The notes beneath the pieces were generated by a model. That model was not told the origin of the DNA, ran no database searches, and saw nothing but the letters and a program-made list of their open reading frames with translations. A program made the translations under genes and the position numbers. Source: JACCXG01 sp963717745 (GTDB taxonomy: Bacteria > Acidobacteriota > Vicinamibacteria > Vicinamibacterales > 2-12-FULL-66-21). From it: DNA of 64,000 nt. This document shows positions 16,959 through 34,380 of the stretch, piece by piece (positions within the stretch are counted from its first letter, which is position 1; the number at the start of each line of letters is the position of its first letter). The stretch covers positions 310,001-374,000 of the forward strand of contig CAVQXJ010000024.1 in assembly GCA_963717745.1 (NCBI GenBank), written 5' to 3'.

Positions 16959-17494
16959 TGGCCGTCACGAAAGCGGACAAAGTCGCGGAGCTGGAACAGC
17001 TCGAGCGCGCGTTCAAGGGCACCGCGAGCGCGGTGGTGGTCGATTTCAAGGGCCTGAAGGTCCCGGAGGTCACCGAGCTGCGCCGCCAGATCCGCGGCGC
17101 CAAGGGCGAGTACAAGGTCGTCAAGAACACGCTGGCCCGCCGAGCAATGGTCGGCACGCCGTTCGAGGCGCTGAGCGCGCACTTCATCGGGACGACGGCG
17201 GTCGCCTACAGCGGCGAGGACCCGGTCCTCCTCGCCAAAGTGCTGACCACGTTTGCCAAGACGGCCCCGGCGCTGCAGATCAAGGCGGCGGTGGTTGAGG
17301 GCAAGGCGATCAAGGGTACCGACGTCGGCGCGCTCGCCACGATGCCCGGGAAGCCGGAGCTCTACGCGAAGCTGCTGTTCCTGCTCCAGGCGCCGATGGT
17401 GCAGCTCGTCAGCGTGCTCTCGGCCGTCCCGCGCGATCTGATGAGCGTCCTGGTGCAGGCGGAGAAGAAGCGTGGGGAGGCGTCGGCGTCCTGA
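16958..17494 (+). CDS. rplJ: 50S ribosomal protein L10
   Basis: L10 (178 residues) forms the base of the stalk and binds L7/L12 dimers through its C-terminal helix. VAELEQLERAFKGTASAVVVDFKGL and LRRQIRGAKGEYKVVKNTLARRA are characteristic. It overlaps rplA by one base, so translation is probably coupled. Confidence 0.96.
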   Translation: MAVTKADKVAELEQLERAFKGTASAVVVDFKGLKVPEVTELRRQIRGAKGEYKVVKNTLARRAMVGTPFEALSAHFIGTTAVAYSGEDPVLLAKVLTTFAKTAPALQIKAAVVEGKAIKGTDVGALATMPGKPELYAKLLFLLQAPMVQLVSVLSAVPRDLMSVLVQAEKKRGEASAS

Positions 17495-17518
17495 CCGCGA
17501 CGCCCGCTGTTTTAGAAG

Positions 17519-17592
17519 TTTCCAGTTCCCGGTTCCCGGTGCTTCCGAACGGACTGGCGACTGGCAACTGGTAACTGGGAACTGACAGCTTT
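17519..17592. repeat. Word-repeat palindrome (ACTGGCAACTGG type) before rplL
   Basis: GTTTCCAGTTCCCGGTTCCCGG words on the left are partly complementary to CTGGCAACTGGTAACTGGG and GGGAACTGAC words on the right. It interrupts the normally close rplJ-rplL spacing, with the rplL Shine-Dalgarno (AGGAG) just after it. Confidence 0.7.
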
Positions 17593-17613
17593 CATCGTTA
17601 GGAGTATTCAGCA

Positions 17614-18006
17614 ATGGCCGAAGTGAATCAGCAGCAGGTGATCGAATACATCAAGGGGATCTCGGTGCTCGAGCTGTCCCAGCTCGTGAAGGCCCTCGAG
17701 TCCGAGCTGGGCGTGTCGGCGGCGGCGGCGATGCCGATGGCGATGCCGGCCGGCGCCGGTGCGGGCGGCGGCGCGGCGGCCCCGGCCGAGGAGCAGACCG
17801 AGTTCACCGCGACGCTGACCGAAGTCGGCGCGAACAAGATCAACGTGATCAAGGTCGTCCGCGAAGTCACCAGCCTCGGGCTGAAGGAAGCCAAGGACCT
17901 GGTCGAGGGCGCGCCCAAGGCGATCAAGGAAGGCGTGACCAAGGACGAGGCGGCGGCGATCAAGAAGAAGTTCGAAGACGTCGGCGCGAAGGTCGAGATC
18001 AAATAA
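17614..18006 (+). CDS. rplL: 50S ribosomal protein L7/L12
   Basis: This stalk protein recruits translation GTPases. The N-terminal dimerisation domain (VIEYIKGISVLELSQLVKALESELGV) is joined by an Ala/Met/Pro/Gly hinge of about 25 residues to the C-terminal factor-binding domain (EFTATLTEVGANKINVIKVVREVTSLGLKEAKDLVEGAP). Its 130 residues are normal. The ATG lies nine bases after AGGAG. Confidence 0.97.
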   Translation: MAEVNQQQVIEYIKGISVLELSQLVKALESELGVSAAAAMPMAMPAGAGAGGGAAAPAEEQTEFTATLTEVGANKINVIKVVREVTSLGLKEAKDLVEGAPKAIKEGVTKDEAAAIKKKFEDVGAKVEIK

Positions 18007-18010
18007 CGGC

Positions 18011-18066
18011 GCACGGAGCGATGCTCCGTGCTTCGTGCAGGTAACGCCGGGGCCTTTGCCCCGGCG
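18011..18066 (+). promoter_or_regulatory. Two consecutive hairpins in the rplL-rpoB gap
   Basis: GCACGGAGC-GAT-GCTCCGTGC and CGCCGGGGC-CTTT-GCCCCGGCG are perfect 9-bp stems 13 bases apart. No T run follows, so they are not a standard terminator. In E. coli the same gap carries an attenuator and an RNase III site that lower rpoB expression relative to rplL. A similar role here is inferred from position. Confidence 0.6.
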
Positions 18067-18137
18067 TGTGCGGCGTCGGGCTACCAGGTGGCTCGGCGAG
18101 CGGATGTTTAGTTCGGCCCTCGAGGTCTTTCACAACG

Positions 18138-22449
<4,312 letters not shown>

Positions 22450-22452
22450 TTG

Positions 22453-22540
22453 CCAGATCCGGGTCTCGGGGTTCGGGGCTCGGGGTTCGGTTGATCCGGG
22501 GCTGGTTCGAGCGGCCCGAGCCCCGAATCGCCGATGCACT
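22453..22540. repeat. Word-repeat palindrome (GGGGTTCGGGG type) between rpoB and rpoC
   Basis: GGGTCTCGGGGTTCGGGGCTCGG words on the left face a shorter CCCGAGCCCCGAATCG on the right. The gap between rpoB and rpoC is usually short, so this element is an insertion relative to the common arrangement. Confidence 0.65.
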
Positions 22541-22586
22541 GCGGGCGGACGTTCGCTGCAACGGCAAACAGAGAGCAAAACCAAAC

Positions 22587-26824
<4,238 letters not shown>

Positions 26825-26832
26825 CAGCCGCG

Positions 26833-26985
26833 GGCTCGCGGGCTTGCCGCGCCGTAGCGCGGAGCGCGAAGGCGGGTTCGGGGGTTCGGTGCCGTGCGGA
26901 CCAGCGAGACCGGTGGACTCGGATCGGCGACGTTCGTAGCTCGGAGCTTCAGCTCCGCGTAAGGTGGGGCCTCAGAGCCCCGCCG
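26833..26985. repeat. REP-like hairpins downstream of rpoC
   Basis: The 170 bases after rpoC contain no gene. They hold a CGGGCTTGCCGCGCCGTAGCGCGG...GCGAAGGCGGG unit, then GGAGCTTCAGCTCC (a 6-bp stem) and GGGGCCTCAGAGCCCC. These resemble the repeats between the tRNAs. From the terminator to 27213 I see nothing more. Confidence 0.6.
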
Positions 26986-26991
26986 GTTTTG

Positions 26992-27028
26992 AGGGGCGAT
27001 GGTCGAAGAGGCCGTCGCCCCTTTTTTT
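26992..27028 (+). terminator. Intrinsic terminator after rpoC
   Basis: AGGGGCGATGG pairs with CCGTCGCCCCT (11 bp with one G-T pair) and is followed directly by seven T residues. It ends the secE-to-rpoC block; rpsL, which often follows rpoC, is absent. Confidence 0.9.
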
Positions 27029-27213
27029 ATTGTGCCTTCGCCGTGGCTTCCGGTTTCGACGGGAGGCTGCACAGCCTGGGCCTGAGTTAGACTCCCGGTG
27101 CCAAGCGACTCGGCAGTGAGGCACAGGGGGCACGAACGGCCACTAGGTTTGGACCGAGTTGGCAACGCCCGGGACGCGATCCGGTTCTGCCCAACAACCG
27201 CCATGATTCGACT

Positions 27214-27390
27214 GTGGAACCCGGTCGTCGCCCTGAGCTGCTCTTCGCGGGGCTGGATTTCGTCCGAGCGGCGATCCAGGTCCCCGGCGTTCGTCAGATC
27301 AGCCTGATTGGGTCGATTTGCACCAATCGGAGCAAGCCCAAGGACATCGACTTTCTCGTGGTGATCGCTGATGACATCGAGTTCGAGGCC
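27214..27390 (+). pseudogene. Truncated nucleotidyltransferase-like gene, N-terminal fragment
   Basis: From GTG 27214 about 58 codons look genuinely coding: LLFAGLDFVRAAIQVPGVRQISLIGSICTNRSKPKDIDFLVVIADDIEFEAV. The GSxxT...DIDFLV pattern is the nucleotidyltransferase-fold motif. After EFEAV the frame continues only as the antisense of the next fragment. The C-terminal part of the gene is therefore missing, cut at about 27390. Confidence 0.6.
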
Positions 27391-27405
27391 GTTGTGTCGT
27401 GCCTT

Positions 27406-27714
27406 TCAAGCCGCGGCCCACGATGGCCAGCGCGAGATCTCCCAGACGATCTCGTGCCACTCCGTCGTCGTGAGAAAGCCCTTGCCCAGGATACCGTGCT
27501 GTTCCGCCGTTGCCGGATCGTGCACGCGCAGCTCCCGCACCGAGCACTTCCAGTTGAAGATCAACTCGCCTCGATGCCAATGCATCCGGAGGTTGGTCGA
27601 GTCCGTCTTGCCGAGCACTCGAAACGCAAAGGGCGCACGGCAGGTGAATGGCACCACACCGGCGGACATGACCCAGTTCATCGCGCCCATCCGTTCATCG
27701 CATCGGCCCGGCAC
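27406..27714 (-). pseudogene. Fragment of an unrecognised protein, C-terminus missing
   Basis: The minus strand encodes a protein-like stretch (MNWVMSAGVVPFTCRAPFAFRV, then LRMHWHRGELIFNWKCSVRELRVHDP and GKGFLTTTEWHEIVWEI). It stops making sense at about 27406, exactly where the converging nucleotidyltransferase fragment ends. I do not recognise the family. Its start overlaps the stop of the fragment upstream. Confidence 0.5.
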
Positions 27715-27866
27715 ATCGGAAACAACAGCACCCCAGGCGCGCCGCGGCCGGCGTCCGCGAAGCGGCCGTCGAGCGGGACGCCGCTCGGCGTCGGGATCTT
27801 CACCGATCCGATATCGGGGGCACAGATGGACCAGACGATCAGCGCGACTACAGCAGCGGTCCGCAT
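27678..27866 (-). pseudogene. Truncated secreted alpha/beta-hydrolase-like N-terminus
   Basis: A 62-codon frame begins with a signal peptide (MRTAAVVALIVWSICA) and continues IPTPSGVPLDGRFADAGRGAPGVLLFPMCRADAMNGWA. That resembles the first beta strands of dienelactone-hydrolase-type enzymes. It stops before any catalytic residue and overlaps the next fragment. Confidence 0.45.
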
Positions 27867-27956
27867 CGGAGCAGTCTAGCCGCGGGCCGAGCTCGATTGG
27901 ACCGCTTTGTGACGAAGCGTGGGATCAAGAGGTCGGTTCCTACAGTCCGGCAGTCC

Positions 27957-28389
27957 TCAGCTCTTCGGCGTCAGCGGCGTGAACCACTGAAGGACCAGGT
28001 AGGTCGCCGGCGTCTGCCCGACATTGGTCATGTTCTCGTTTTCGTTGACCGCGAAGAAGACGATCGAGCCGGGGCCCACCACCTGCTTCCGACCGTCAAT
28101 GTTCACCTCGATCGTGCCTTCCTTGATGATTACCAGCTCCTCCTGCGGGTGCCGATGCAGCGGGCCGGTGTTCTCGCCGGGGTTGAGGGTGGTAATGTGC
28201 CCGTGCAACTTGTCGAGCGTCAGCGGTTGGGGCGTCGAAAACGTCGCGACGGTGCCCTTTTTGCGTCGGCGTCGGCTTCAGGGTCGTCCAGTCGATGACC
28301 TTCGACTCCAGTCGGGCGGGGGCAGGCTGTCCTCCCTGCACGGTCGTCAAGGCCATCAGCAGCAGCGGCAGTAGAACGAATCTCTTCAT
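27957..28389 (-). CDS. Secreted cupin-domain protein, frame broken near 28255
   Basis: A signal peptide (MKRFVLLPLLLMALTTVQGGQPA) is followed by a single cupin domain. Motif 1 is LNPGENTGPLHRHPQEELVIIKEGTIEV and motif 2 PGSIVFFAVNENENMTNVGQTPATYLVLQWF. Signal peptide and cupin lie in different frames. The switch is at a run of five A then three G (on the coding strand ACGCAAAAAGGGCACC), where one extra base changes KKGTVATFSTP into KGHRRDVF. Corrected length is about 143 residues. Ligand and reaction are unknown. It lies downstream of, and on the same strand as, the ADOP permease. Confidence 0.75.
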
Positions 28390-28535
28390 GCCCCGCATCT
28401 TACGCGAAGGTCCACCTTGTTCCGTGATGACGGGATTCGGTCAGCGATCTGAGATCCAATCCCGACAGCAGTACTCAGGCAGCGGCCCAGAGTGTGGTCC
28501 GCGACTGTTTCTACTGTCGCGGCGACAGACGGTTC

Positions 28536-30953
28536 CTACTCATACCGAAGCGACTGCATGGGATCGGCACGGGCCGCACGTCTGGCGGGAAGGTACGCGG
28601 CAACCGCCGCCGTCAGGAGCATTACGGCCGCCGCCACCATGAACGTCGGCGGGTCGAGCGGTTCAATTGCATAGAGCTGACTCTTGACGAACCTGGTGAG
28701 GTAGGCACCCGCGGCCAGACCAGAGGCAACGCCGATAGCTGTCAGCGTGATCGCCGAGCGCATTGTCGTCATGATCAGATCGCCGGGCTGCGCACCCAGC
28801 GCCACGCGAACGCCAAGCTCTCGACGCCGCTGCGTCACCGAATAGGCCACCATCCCGAACAGGCCGATCGCGGCGAGTAGCAACGCAGCGGCCGAGAAGG
28901 CGCTGATCAGCGTGGCGCTGAACCGGGGACCAGCCACCGATCCTGCGATCATGTCGTCGAGCGGAACGGCCTGCCGCTCGGCCAGTACCGCCGCGCCTGG
29001 CAGCGCCGCATAGAACGTCTGCTTGATGGCGGCCGTCAGCTCCGCGACGCCGAGCCTGGAGTGCACAATCAGAAAGCCGTACGACGCAGAATGCTGATCG
29101 AGCGGAACGTACACTTCGCTCAAGGGATCCAGCGTCATCCCCCACCATCGGCTGTCGGCGATGACGCCGACGATCTGCACGATCGGTGAATTCGCCGCAT
29201 TGCCGACGCGAATGGACCGTCCGACGACGTTTCCGGACGATTCGAGCCGCCGCGCCAACGTCTGGTTGACGAGGGCGACGCGTGGAGCCTCTGCGCGATC
29301 GGTTGGCGCGAAATGCCGCCCCTGAATGAGACGGATCTGCAACAGCTGGAAATAGTCCAACGACACGGCCCGGAAGTCACTTCGCAATGCGGCCTGATCA
29401 GGCGGATTCGCCTCCTCGGGACGGCGCACCGCGGTGTTGGTTGATTCATCGTCTCCAAAGGGCATGCCGGAAGCAGTCGCCACCGCAACGACTCCAGGCA
29501 CGGCGTTCAACCGCTCCATCCAGTCCTTCACGCGGCGGCGACGGTCCGACGCATCCGGATACTGACGGTTGGTGAGGTACCAGGTGAACGCACTCCGCGA
29601 TTCCGTCGCGAAGCCTGCGGATGAGGGGAACAACGTCAGGAATGTCTGCACGACAAGGCCAGCGAGCGCGAGGAGCGTGACGGCTGCGGCAACCTGCAGC
29701 ACCAGCAGCGCGGAACGGAGCCGGGCGCGTTGTTTCGAGGCGAGACCCGACACCGGTTTCAGTATTTCGGTCAGGGACAGGCGTGACAATCGCAATGCTG
29801 GCGCCACGCCAAAGCTGCAGCCGGTCAGCAGGCTCGTGACCAGCGCCATGGCGAGCACCCGACCGTCAACCGCAGCGTCGGCCAGCCGCGGAATTCCCGC
29901 CGGTGCAAGAGCCACCAACGTCGGCACGAGCCAGTAGGCGAATACCACGCCCGCCACGCCGCCCGCGAGGGACACCAACAGACTTTCCAACAGCGCCAGT
30001 CGGAACACACGACTCGAACGGGCGCCAAGCGCCTTGCGCGTCGCGAATTCTCGTAGCCGCGCATCCGATCGCGCCAGCAGCAACTGCGCGAGATTGGCGC
30101 AGGCAACGGCGAGCACAACGACCACGGCGGCCAGCAACAACTGCAGCGCATGGGCGCGATCGCCGACCACTTCATCCCGCGACGGGACCAGGCCCAGGCG
30201 CCGTCCCGCTGGTCCCCATCCCTCGACTTCGATGCTGGAGGCAATCGCGTCGATTTCCTGCCTGGCCTGATCCACGCTGGCGCCGGGCGCGAGCCGAGCG
30301 ACCACCTCGTATCCAAGCTGCCGTTCCCTCACACGAGAGCTGCTTCCGGCATAAGGCGTCCAGAACACCCATCGTCGGTCGGCAAACTGCGTCCTGAACT
30401 CGCGCGGCATGATCCCGACCACCGTGTAGGGGACGTCGTCCAGGTACACCGTACGACCGACCGCGCCCGCATCGGCACCGAGGTATTGTTGCCAGAACGA
30501 GAAGCTCGCCAGCATCACGGCCGGTGCGCCGGCCCGTTCGTCTTCCGGCACGAATCCGCGACCGACGAGCGGCTGGACGCCGAGCACGTCGACGAAATTC
30601 GCCGACACGGTCTGCCCGCGGATGTCGATCGCGCCTTCGGCGGTGTTGAGCACGCCGCCACTTGGATCGTGAGTGCCAATCACGGCGAGTGTTTTCGCGC
30701 GGGACCGCAGCGCCTCCAGAATCACGCCTGGAACGCGCATGCCCGTACGGTCACCAGTGCGTCCCCAGATCTGGACGAGACGATCGGGCTCCTTGAAGGG
30801 AAGGGGGCGCAGCAGCACGGCGTCCACCAGGGTGAACAGCGCGGTCGTCGAGCCGATGCCAACCGCAAGCGTGGTGACGGCGAGCAGAAAAAATCCTCGC
30901 GACCGCTGCAACGATCGGGCAGCATACCGAAGATCGGCTACAAAGCTCGACAT
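28536..30953 (-). CDS. FtsX/MacB-type permease of the ADOP family
   Basis: The 805-residue protein has an N-terminal transmembrane helix (FFLLAVTTLAVGIGSTTALFTLVDAVLL). A periplasmic MacB core domain follows, then an FtsX domain of about three helices near residues 265-390, a second periplasmic domain, and a final FtsX domain (AAALLLAAIGLFGMVAYSVTQRRRELGVRVALGA...PARRAARADPMQSLRYE). This internally duplicated permease without an adjacent ATPase is typical of Acidobacteriota (ADOP: acidobacterial duplicated orphan permease). The start MSSFVADLRYAARSLQRSRGF is the family standard. Substrate unknown; no PadR-type regulator adjoins it. Confidence 0.93.
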   Translation of the reverse strand: MSSFVADLRYAARSLQRSRGFFLLAVTTLAVGIGSTTALFTLVDAVLLRPLPFKEPDRLVQIWGRTGDRTGMRVPGVILEALRSRAKTLAVIGTHDPSGGVLNTAEGAIDIRGQTVSANFVDVLGVQPLVGRGFVPEDERAGAPAVMLASFSFWQQYLGADAGAVGRTVYLDDVPYTVVGIMPREFRTQFADRRWVFWTPYAGSSSRVRERQLGYEVVARLAPGASVDQARQEIDAIASSIEVEGWGPAGRRLGLVPSRDEVVGDRAHALQLLLAAVVVVLAVACANLAQLLLARSDARLREFATRKALGARSSRVFRLALLESLLVSLAGGVAGVVFAYWLVPTLVALAPAGIPRLADAAVDGRVLAMALVTSLLTGCSFGVAPALRLSRLSLTEILKPVSGLASKQRARLRSALLVLQVAAAVTLLALAGLVVQTFLTLFPSSAGFATESRSAFTWYLTNRQYPDASDRRRRVKDWMERLNAVPGVVAVATASGMPFGDDESTNTAVRRPEEANPPDQAALRSDFRAVSLDYFQLLQIRLIQGRHFAPTDRAEAPRVALVNQTLARRLESSGNVVGRSIRVGNAANSPIVQIVGVIADSRWWGMTLDPLSEVYVPLDQHSASYGFLIVHSRLGVAELTAAIKQTFYAALPGAAVLAERQAVPLDDMIAGSVAGPRFSATLISAFSAAALLLAAIGLFGMVAYSVTQRRRELGVRVALGAQPGDLIMTTMRSAITLTAIGVASGLAAGAYLTRFVKSQLYAIEPLDPPTFMVAAAVMLLTAAVAAYLPARRAARADPMQSLRYE

Positions 30954-31234
30954 ATCACCTCCCCGGATTGCCGACGGCGCACAGTCTCCCCGCCTAACTG
31001 ACGCTGGCGATTAGACGTTCGTGGGCGGCCTGTGGCTGGAAAATTTATCCGGCATTCGGCGTGAGCGGCAGCTCGCTGCGCCTGGCGCCGTCGGCCTCGA
31101 CCTCGACGAAGAGCACGAGTCGTGCGAATCATAGCCGCAGGCAAGGATGGGGTATGTGGACTAGGCTGTCGCGTGGGAAGGGAGCGAGTATGGCCTATGA
31201 CTTTCAGCAGACCGCGAGAGGACCCGTTTCGAAC
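30954..31234. other. Intergenic region with no convincing gene
   Basis: This is the divergent gap between the permease and the VOC-family gene. A short frame from ATG 31190 (MAYDFQQTARGPVSN) runs into the likely start of the next gene. I see no clear promoter or hairpin. Confidence 0.4.
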
Positions 31235-31263
31235 ATGCGCATCCGATCCTCAGGGTCTCGAAT

Positions 31264-31569
31264 ATGGCGCGCAGTCTTGACTATTACGTCGGCACGCTCG
31301 GCTTCACCAATGCGGAGTGGGGCGGAGATGACTTCACCTGCGTGAGCCGGGATGGCGCGAGCATCTACCTCTCCCAAGGGGATCAAGGGCAGCCCGGTAC
31401 CTGGGCCTGGGTCGGAGTGGAGGACGTCGAGCGGCTGCACGAGGAGCTCGTCGCGGCCGGCGCCACGATTCTGCACCCGCCGGAGAACTGTCCATGGGCG
31501 TGCGAGATGAAGGTCATGGATCCGGACGGACACGTGCTGCGGTTCGGCTCTGATCCGAAGACAGGGTGA
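31264..31569 (+). CDS. Glyoxalase/bleomycin-resistance (VOC) family protein
   Basis: The frame encodes one VOC unit: MARSLDYYVGTLGFTNAEWGGDDFTCVSRDGASIYLS, then WAWVGVEDVERLHEELVAAGATI and the C-terminal MKVMDPDGHVLRFGSD. Metal-dependent or sequestering functions are known in this superfamily; none can be assigned. The same frame reads HPILRVSNMARSLDYY upstream, the usual first strand. However, the only ATG there (31235, MR) is one base out of frame, so a base may be missing and the true product may have about 111 residues. Confidence 0.75.
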   Translation: MARSLDYYVGTLGFTNAEWGGDDFTCVSRDGASIYLSQGDQGQPGTWAWVGVEDVERLHEELVAAGATILHPPENCPWACEMKVMDPDGHVLRFGSDPKTG

Positions 31570-31572
31570 AAT

Positions 31573-32314
31573 GTGAGTGTGTACAGCAGCGCCTCTGGGA
31601 GCCCCGACATGGACGGCGATCGGATCGACTTCATCTCTGAATATTGCGACCGGTGGTGCGAGCGATGCGCCTTCACGAGTCGTTGCTCTGCATACGCCGT
31701 CACGGCAGCGCTCGCGATGTGCGAAGGCGACTTCGAGGCAGCCATCGAGCTTGCCACCGGCGCTCCTCGACCGTCCAACGAAGCGGAGGGGCGAACAGGA
31801 TATGGCGAGCGGCTGGCGGACTGCTCTCCGACCGAGCAGGAACTTGCCGCCATCGGCAGGGAGATAGAAGATCGAGAAGAGCGCATCGACGAGTCGCCCC
31901 TGACGACTGACACAGTCGTGATATCAACGCTCGCCGCCCAATGCCTGAAGAAACACCTGAAAGTCACTCGAGAATCATCACGACCGTTGTGTGTGTGACG
32001 CGCTCGAAATCGCCAGCTGGGATTGCCACTTGATAGGCGCGAAGCTGCACCGGGCGCTCAGTGGTCACGACGAGGCAGGCTGCGGCGACTCGATCGAAAC
32101 CGACCCGATCCAGAACGACTGGAACGGATCGGCGAAGGTCGCGCTCATCTCGATGGATCGTTCGATCGCCGCCTGGACCACCATTGCCATCACGACTGCG
32201 GACCCTGACGCCACGGCGATCGCGAACCGACTGCGGGCGCTCCTGCTGGACGTCGAGCGGGCGTTCCCGGACGCGCGGCAGTTCGTGAGGCCTGGATTCG
32301 ACGAGCCGAGCTGA
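31573..32314 (+). CDS. Cys-rich hypothetical protein, frame broken in a GT repeat near 31990
   Basis: I do not recognise a named family. From GTG 31573 the N-terminus contains the tight cysteine cluster EYCDRWCERCAFTSRCSAYA (C-x3-C-x2-C-x5-C), likely to bind metal. The frame meets a stop at 31998 inside GTTGTGTGTGTGACG. The +1 frame continues smoothly as CDALEIASWDCHLIGAKLHRAL to a stop at 32314. One extra base in the TG run would give a 246-residue protein. It starts four bases after the VOC gene. Confidence 0.65.
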
Positions 32315-32321
32315 GAAGTCG

Positions 32322-32738
32322 CTAACGAGGTGTTCCAACGGGCGATCCCTCCGGTGCGGATTTGATGACCAGGTAGATCGAGAGCGCAAAGCAGCCGACG
32401 GCCACCGCCGTGGCGCACGCGACGACGGCGAGCTCCTCTCTGCCGTAATCGAGCGTGCCTCCGTCGGCAAGGTGCGCCCATCGGTCGAACGTCGCCCGCC
32501 AGCCATTGGCGGCCGTCCACCCGTACGCGCCGCACAGCATGCCGGGCGCTGGTCGCGGCCGTGCGCGCAGCGAGTGCAGGGCGCCGAACAGCAGCAGCAC
32601 CATCGCAATCGCGTCGACGATGTAGTACGGGCTCAGCAGGCCGTCTGGCAACGACGCCCATGTTTCGCCGGGAATGTAGACGACCAGCATTCCAAGCGTG
32701 ACACGGGCCAGCGCGGTCTCCAGCGAGCGTGCAGGCAT
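32322..32738 (-). CDS. Hypothetical membrane protein
   Basis: The 138-residue product has about four hydrophobic segments: VTLGMLVVYIPGETW, YYIVDAIAMVLLLFGALHSL, GMLCGAYGWTAANG and VVACATAVAVGCFALSIYLVI. MPARSLETALARV at 32738 is preferred over the GTG 24 bases upstream. No family recognised. It converges with the Cys-rich gene, eight bases from its end. Confidence 0.65.
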   Translation of the reverse strand: MPARSLETALARVTLGMLVVYIPGETWASLPDGLLSPYYIVDAIAMVLLLFGALHSLRARPRPAPGMLCGAYGWTAANGWRATFDRWAHLADGGTLDYGREELAVVACATAVAVGCFALSIYLVIKSAPEGSPVGTPR

Positions 32739-32805
32739 GGCGGTGAGATTACCGCATTCCACGTCTTCTCGATATTCGTGACGCCTTCGCGTTCTGGGAG
32801 GGCCG

Positions 32806-33774
32806 TCAGCGGATCATGGTCCAGCGATCGGTCCACGCCCATAGATCGTCGTAGCGCGTCGATTGTTTCCCGTCGTACAAGCCGCCGCGGACCAGCACCA
32901 CTCCGCTTCGCCGGTCGTCGTAGGTCATCATCTGTCCGCTGCGCGGCGGCGGACCAGTGGCCGCTGACGGCGTCCAGCTCGAGCCATTCCACAGCCAGGT
33001 GTCGCCCAGCGCTCGCGACGGACGGCCGTCGGCCAGTCCGCCGAAGAGCACCATCCGTTCGGATCCTCGATGGAACGCCATGCGGTGGTGGGAGCGTGCC
33101 GGCGGCCCATCATCGGAGAGCTTGTGCCACAGGCGGCCGTCCCAGCTCCACGTATCGTTGTGCACGCGGTAACGCTCATCGAGACCGCCAAAGAGCACGA
33201 CCTGTTTGCGCGCACCGTCGTAGGCCAGGGCGATGTGCGCCCGTCCGCCGCCGACCGACGCGGGGATCCTCGTCCAGCGATCGCCGTCCCACTCCCACGT
33301 GTCGGTGGCGAGCGCATCGGCCGATCCTTGACCGCCCACGAGAACCGTCCGCCGCCGCGCTTCGTCGTAGGCCATCGCATGGTGATCGCGGGGAGTTGCC
33401 CCTCGTGCCCGCTCGTGCCACGCCTTGCCGTCCCACTCCCACGTGTCCGACATGCCTCGTTCGGACGGAGCGAGACGCATGCCGCCGTGCAGTACGATGA
33501 CGCCTCGATGAACGTCGTAGGCCGCGCCACCGAGCTCGCGGGCCGGTGGGCCCTCGCCATCGACGAGCGCCCATCGGTCGTTCTGGTCGGCCCAGACCTG
33601 CATCTTGCCGGTCCGGCGCGATTCGACCAGCATCACCAGCTGCTTCAAGCTGCGGTGGTAGAACAGATGTGCGGCCGGCTCCGGCGGGCCGGCCGGGTCG
33701 GGCTGACCGGCTGACATCGGCATCAACAGCGGACACATCAGGACTGCAGCCGCAGGAGCAACCAGCCATCGCAT
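32806..33774 (-). CDS. Secreted kelch-type beta-propeller protein
   Basis: A signal peptide (MRWLVAPAAAVLMCPLLMPMSAG) precedes about five kelch-like repeats. Each reads roughly YD..R..VVL.GG.....DTWEWDG..W (322 residues in all), so a beta-propeller is expected. Such proteins usually bind ligands or partners; no catalytic residues are evident. Confidence 0.8.
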   Translation of the reverse strand: MRWLVAPAAAVLMCPLLMPMSAGQPDPAGPPEPAAHLFYHRSLKQLVMLVESRRTGKMQVWADQNDRWALVDGEGPPARELGGAAYDVHRGVIVLHGGMRLAPSERGMSDTWEWDGKAWHERARGATPRDHHAMAYDEARRRTVLVGGQGSADALATDTWEWDGDRWTRIPASVGGGRAHIALAYDGARKQVVLFGGLDERYRVHNDTWSWDGRLWHKLSDDGPPARSHHRMAFHRGSERMVLFGGLADGRPSRALGDTWLWNGSSWTPSAATGPPPRSGQMMTYDDRRSGVVLVRGGLYDGKQSTRYDDLWAWTDRWTMIR

Positions 33775-34053
33775 GGCGACGGAGTCTACCCGGGAAACGT
33801 TCGGTCACGGCTGACTATGGGACGAGTCCTCGGATCGATGGGCCGGACCGACGCGGCTGGTCCGCCGCCGTGATCGATTGTGGCCGGCGCCAGGCAGCGG
33901 AGCTACGATCTGGAGACGTGTGACGACGTTCAGCGTCGGTACGGTCGAAGCTGTTGGGCTGGTCGAACGGTGCGGCTAGCTGGCGCAGGATTGGAACTCG
34001 GGCAATCTGGGCGGCCGCTTCTCGAGATCGATCCACACAGCCGTGGCGAGGTG

Positions 34054-34308
34054 ATGCGCGTGGAAGACGATTGGGTACAGGTGCAGAACTGCAACTGGCT
34101 GCACGAAGCGCATCTCGTGGTCTCGGTCCTGGAGGGCGATGGCATCGAGGCATTTCTGCCGGATGCGTACACTCTGGGCAGCCGTCCGGAGCTGGCGGCG
34201 GCTCTTGGTGGAGTTCGAGTGCTTGTCCGCGCCTCTGACCTTGATCGGGCGCGAGAAGTTCTCGCCTCCGCACTCCCTGACTTGCCTGCCTCTGGCGATG
34301 CTGAGTAG
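34054..34308 (+). CDS. DUF2007-like putative signal-transducing protein
   Basis: The 84-residue product reads VQVQNCNWLHEAHLVVSVLEGDGIEAFLPDAYTLG...GVRVLVRASDLDRAREVL. This is the small ferredoxin-like fold annotated as DUF2007 in many bacteria. ATG 34054 (or the GTG immediately before) is chosen because the longer upstream frame has no homology. Role unknown. Confidence 0.75.
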   Translation: MRVEDDWVQVQNCNWLHEAHLVVSVLEGDGIEAFLPDAYTLGSRPELAAALGGVRVLVRASDLDRAREVLASALPDLPASGDAE

Positions 34309-34380
34309 CGGCGGACGTCGCGGAGCCCAGCCAGACACGGCGCACAAATCGGGCATGCCCGACTGGCTGCAGGGCCGTAC

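Noticed and set aside
27214..27866. Mobile element remnant at the gene junction
   Set aside because: No transposase or integrase sequence, terminal inverted repeat or target duplication is visible.
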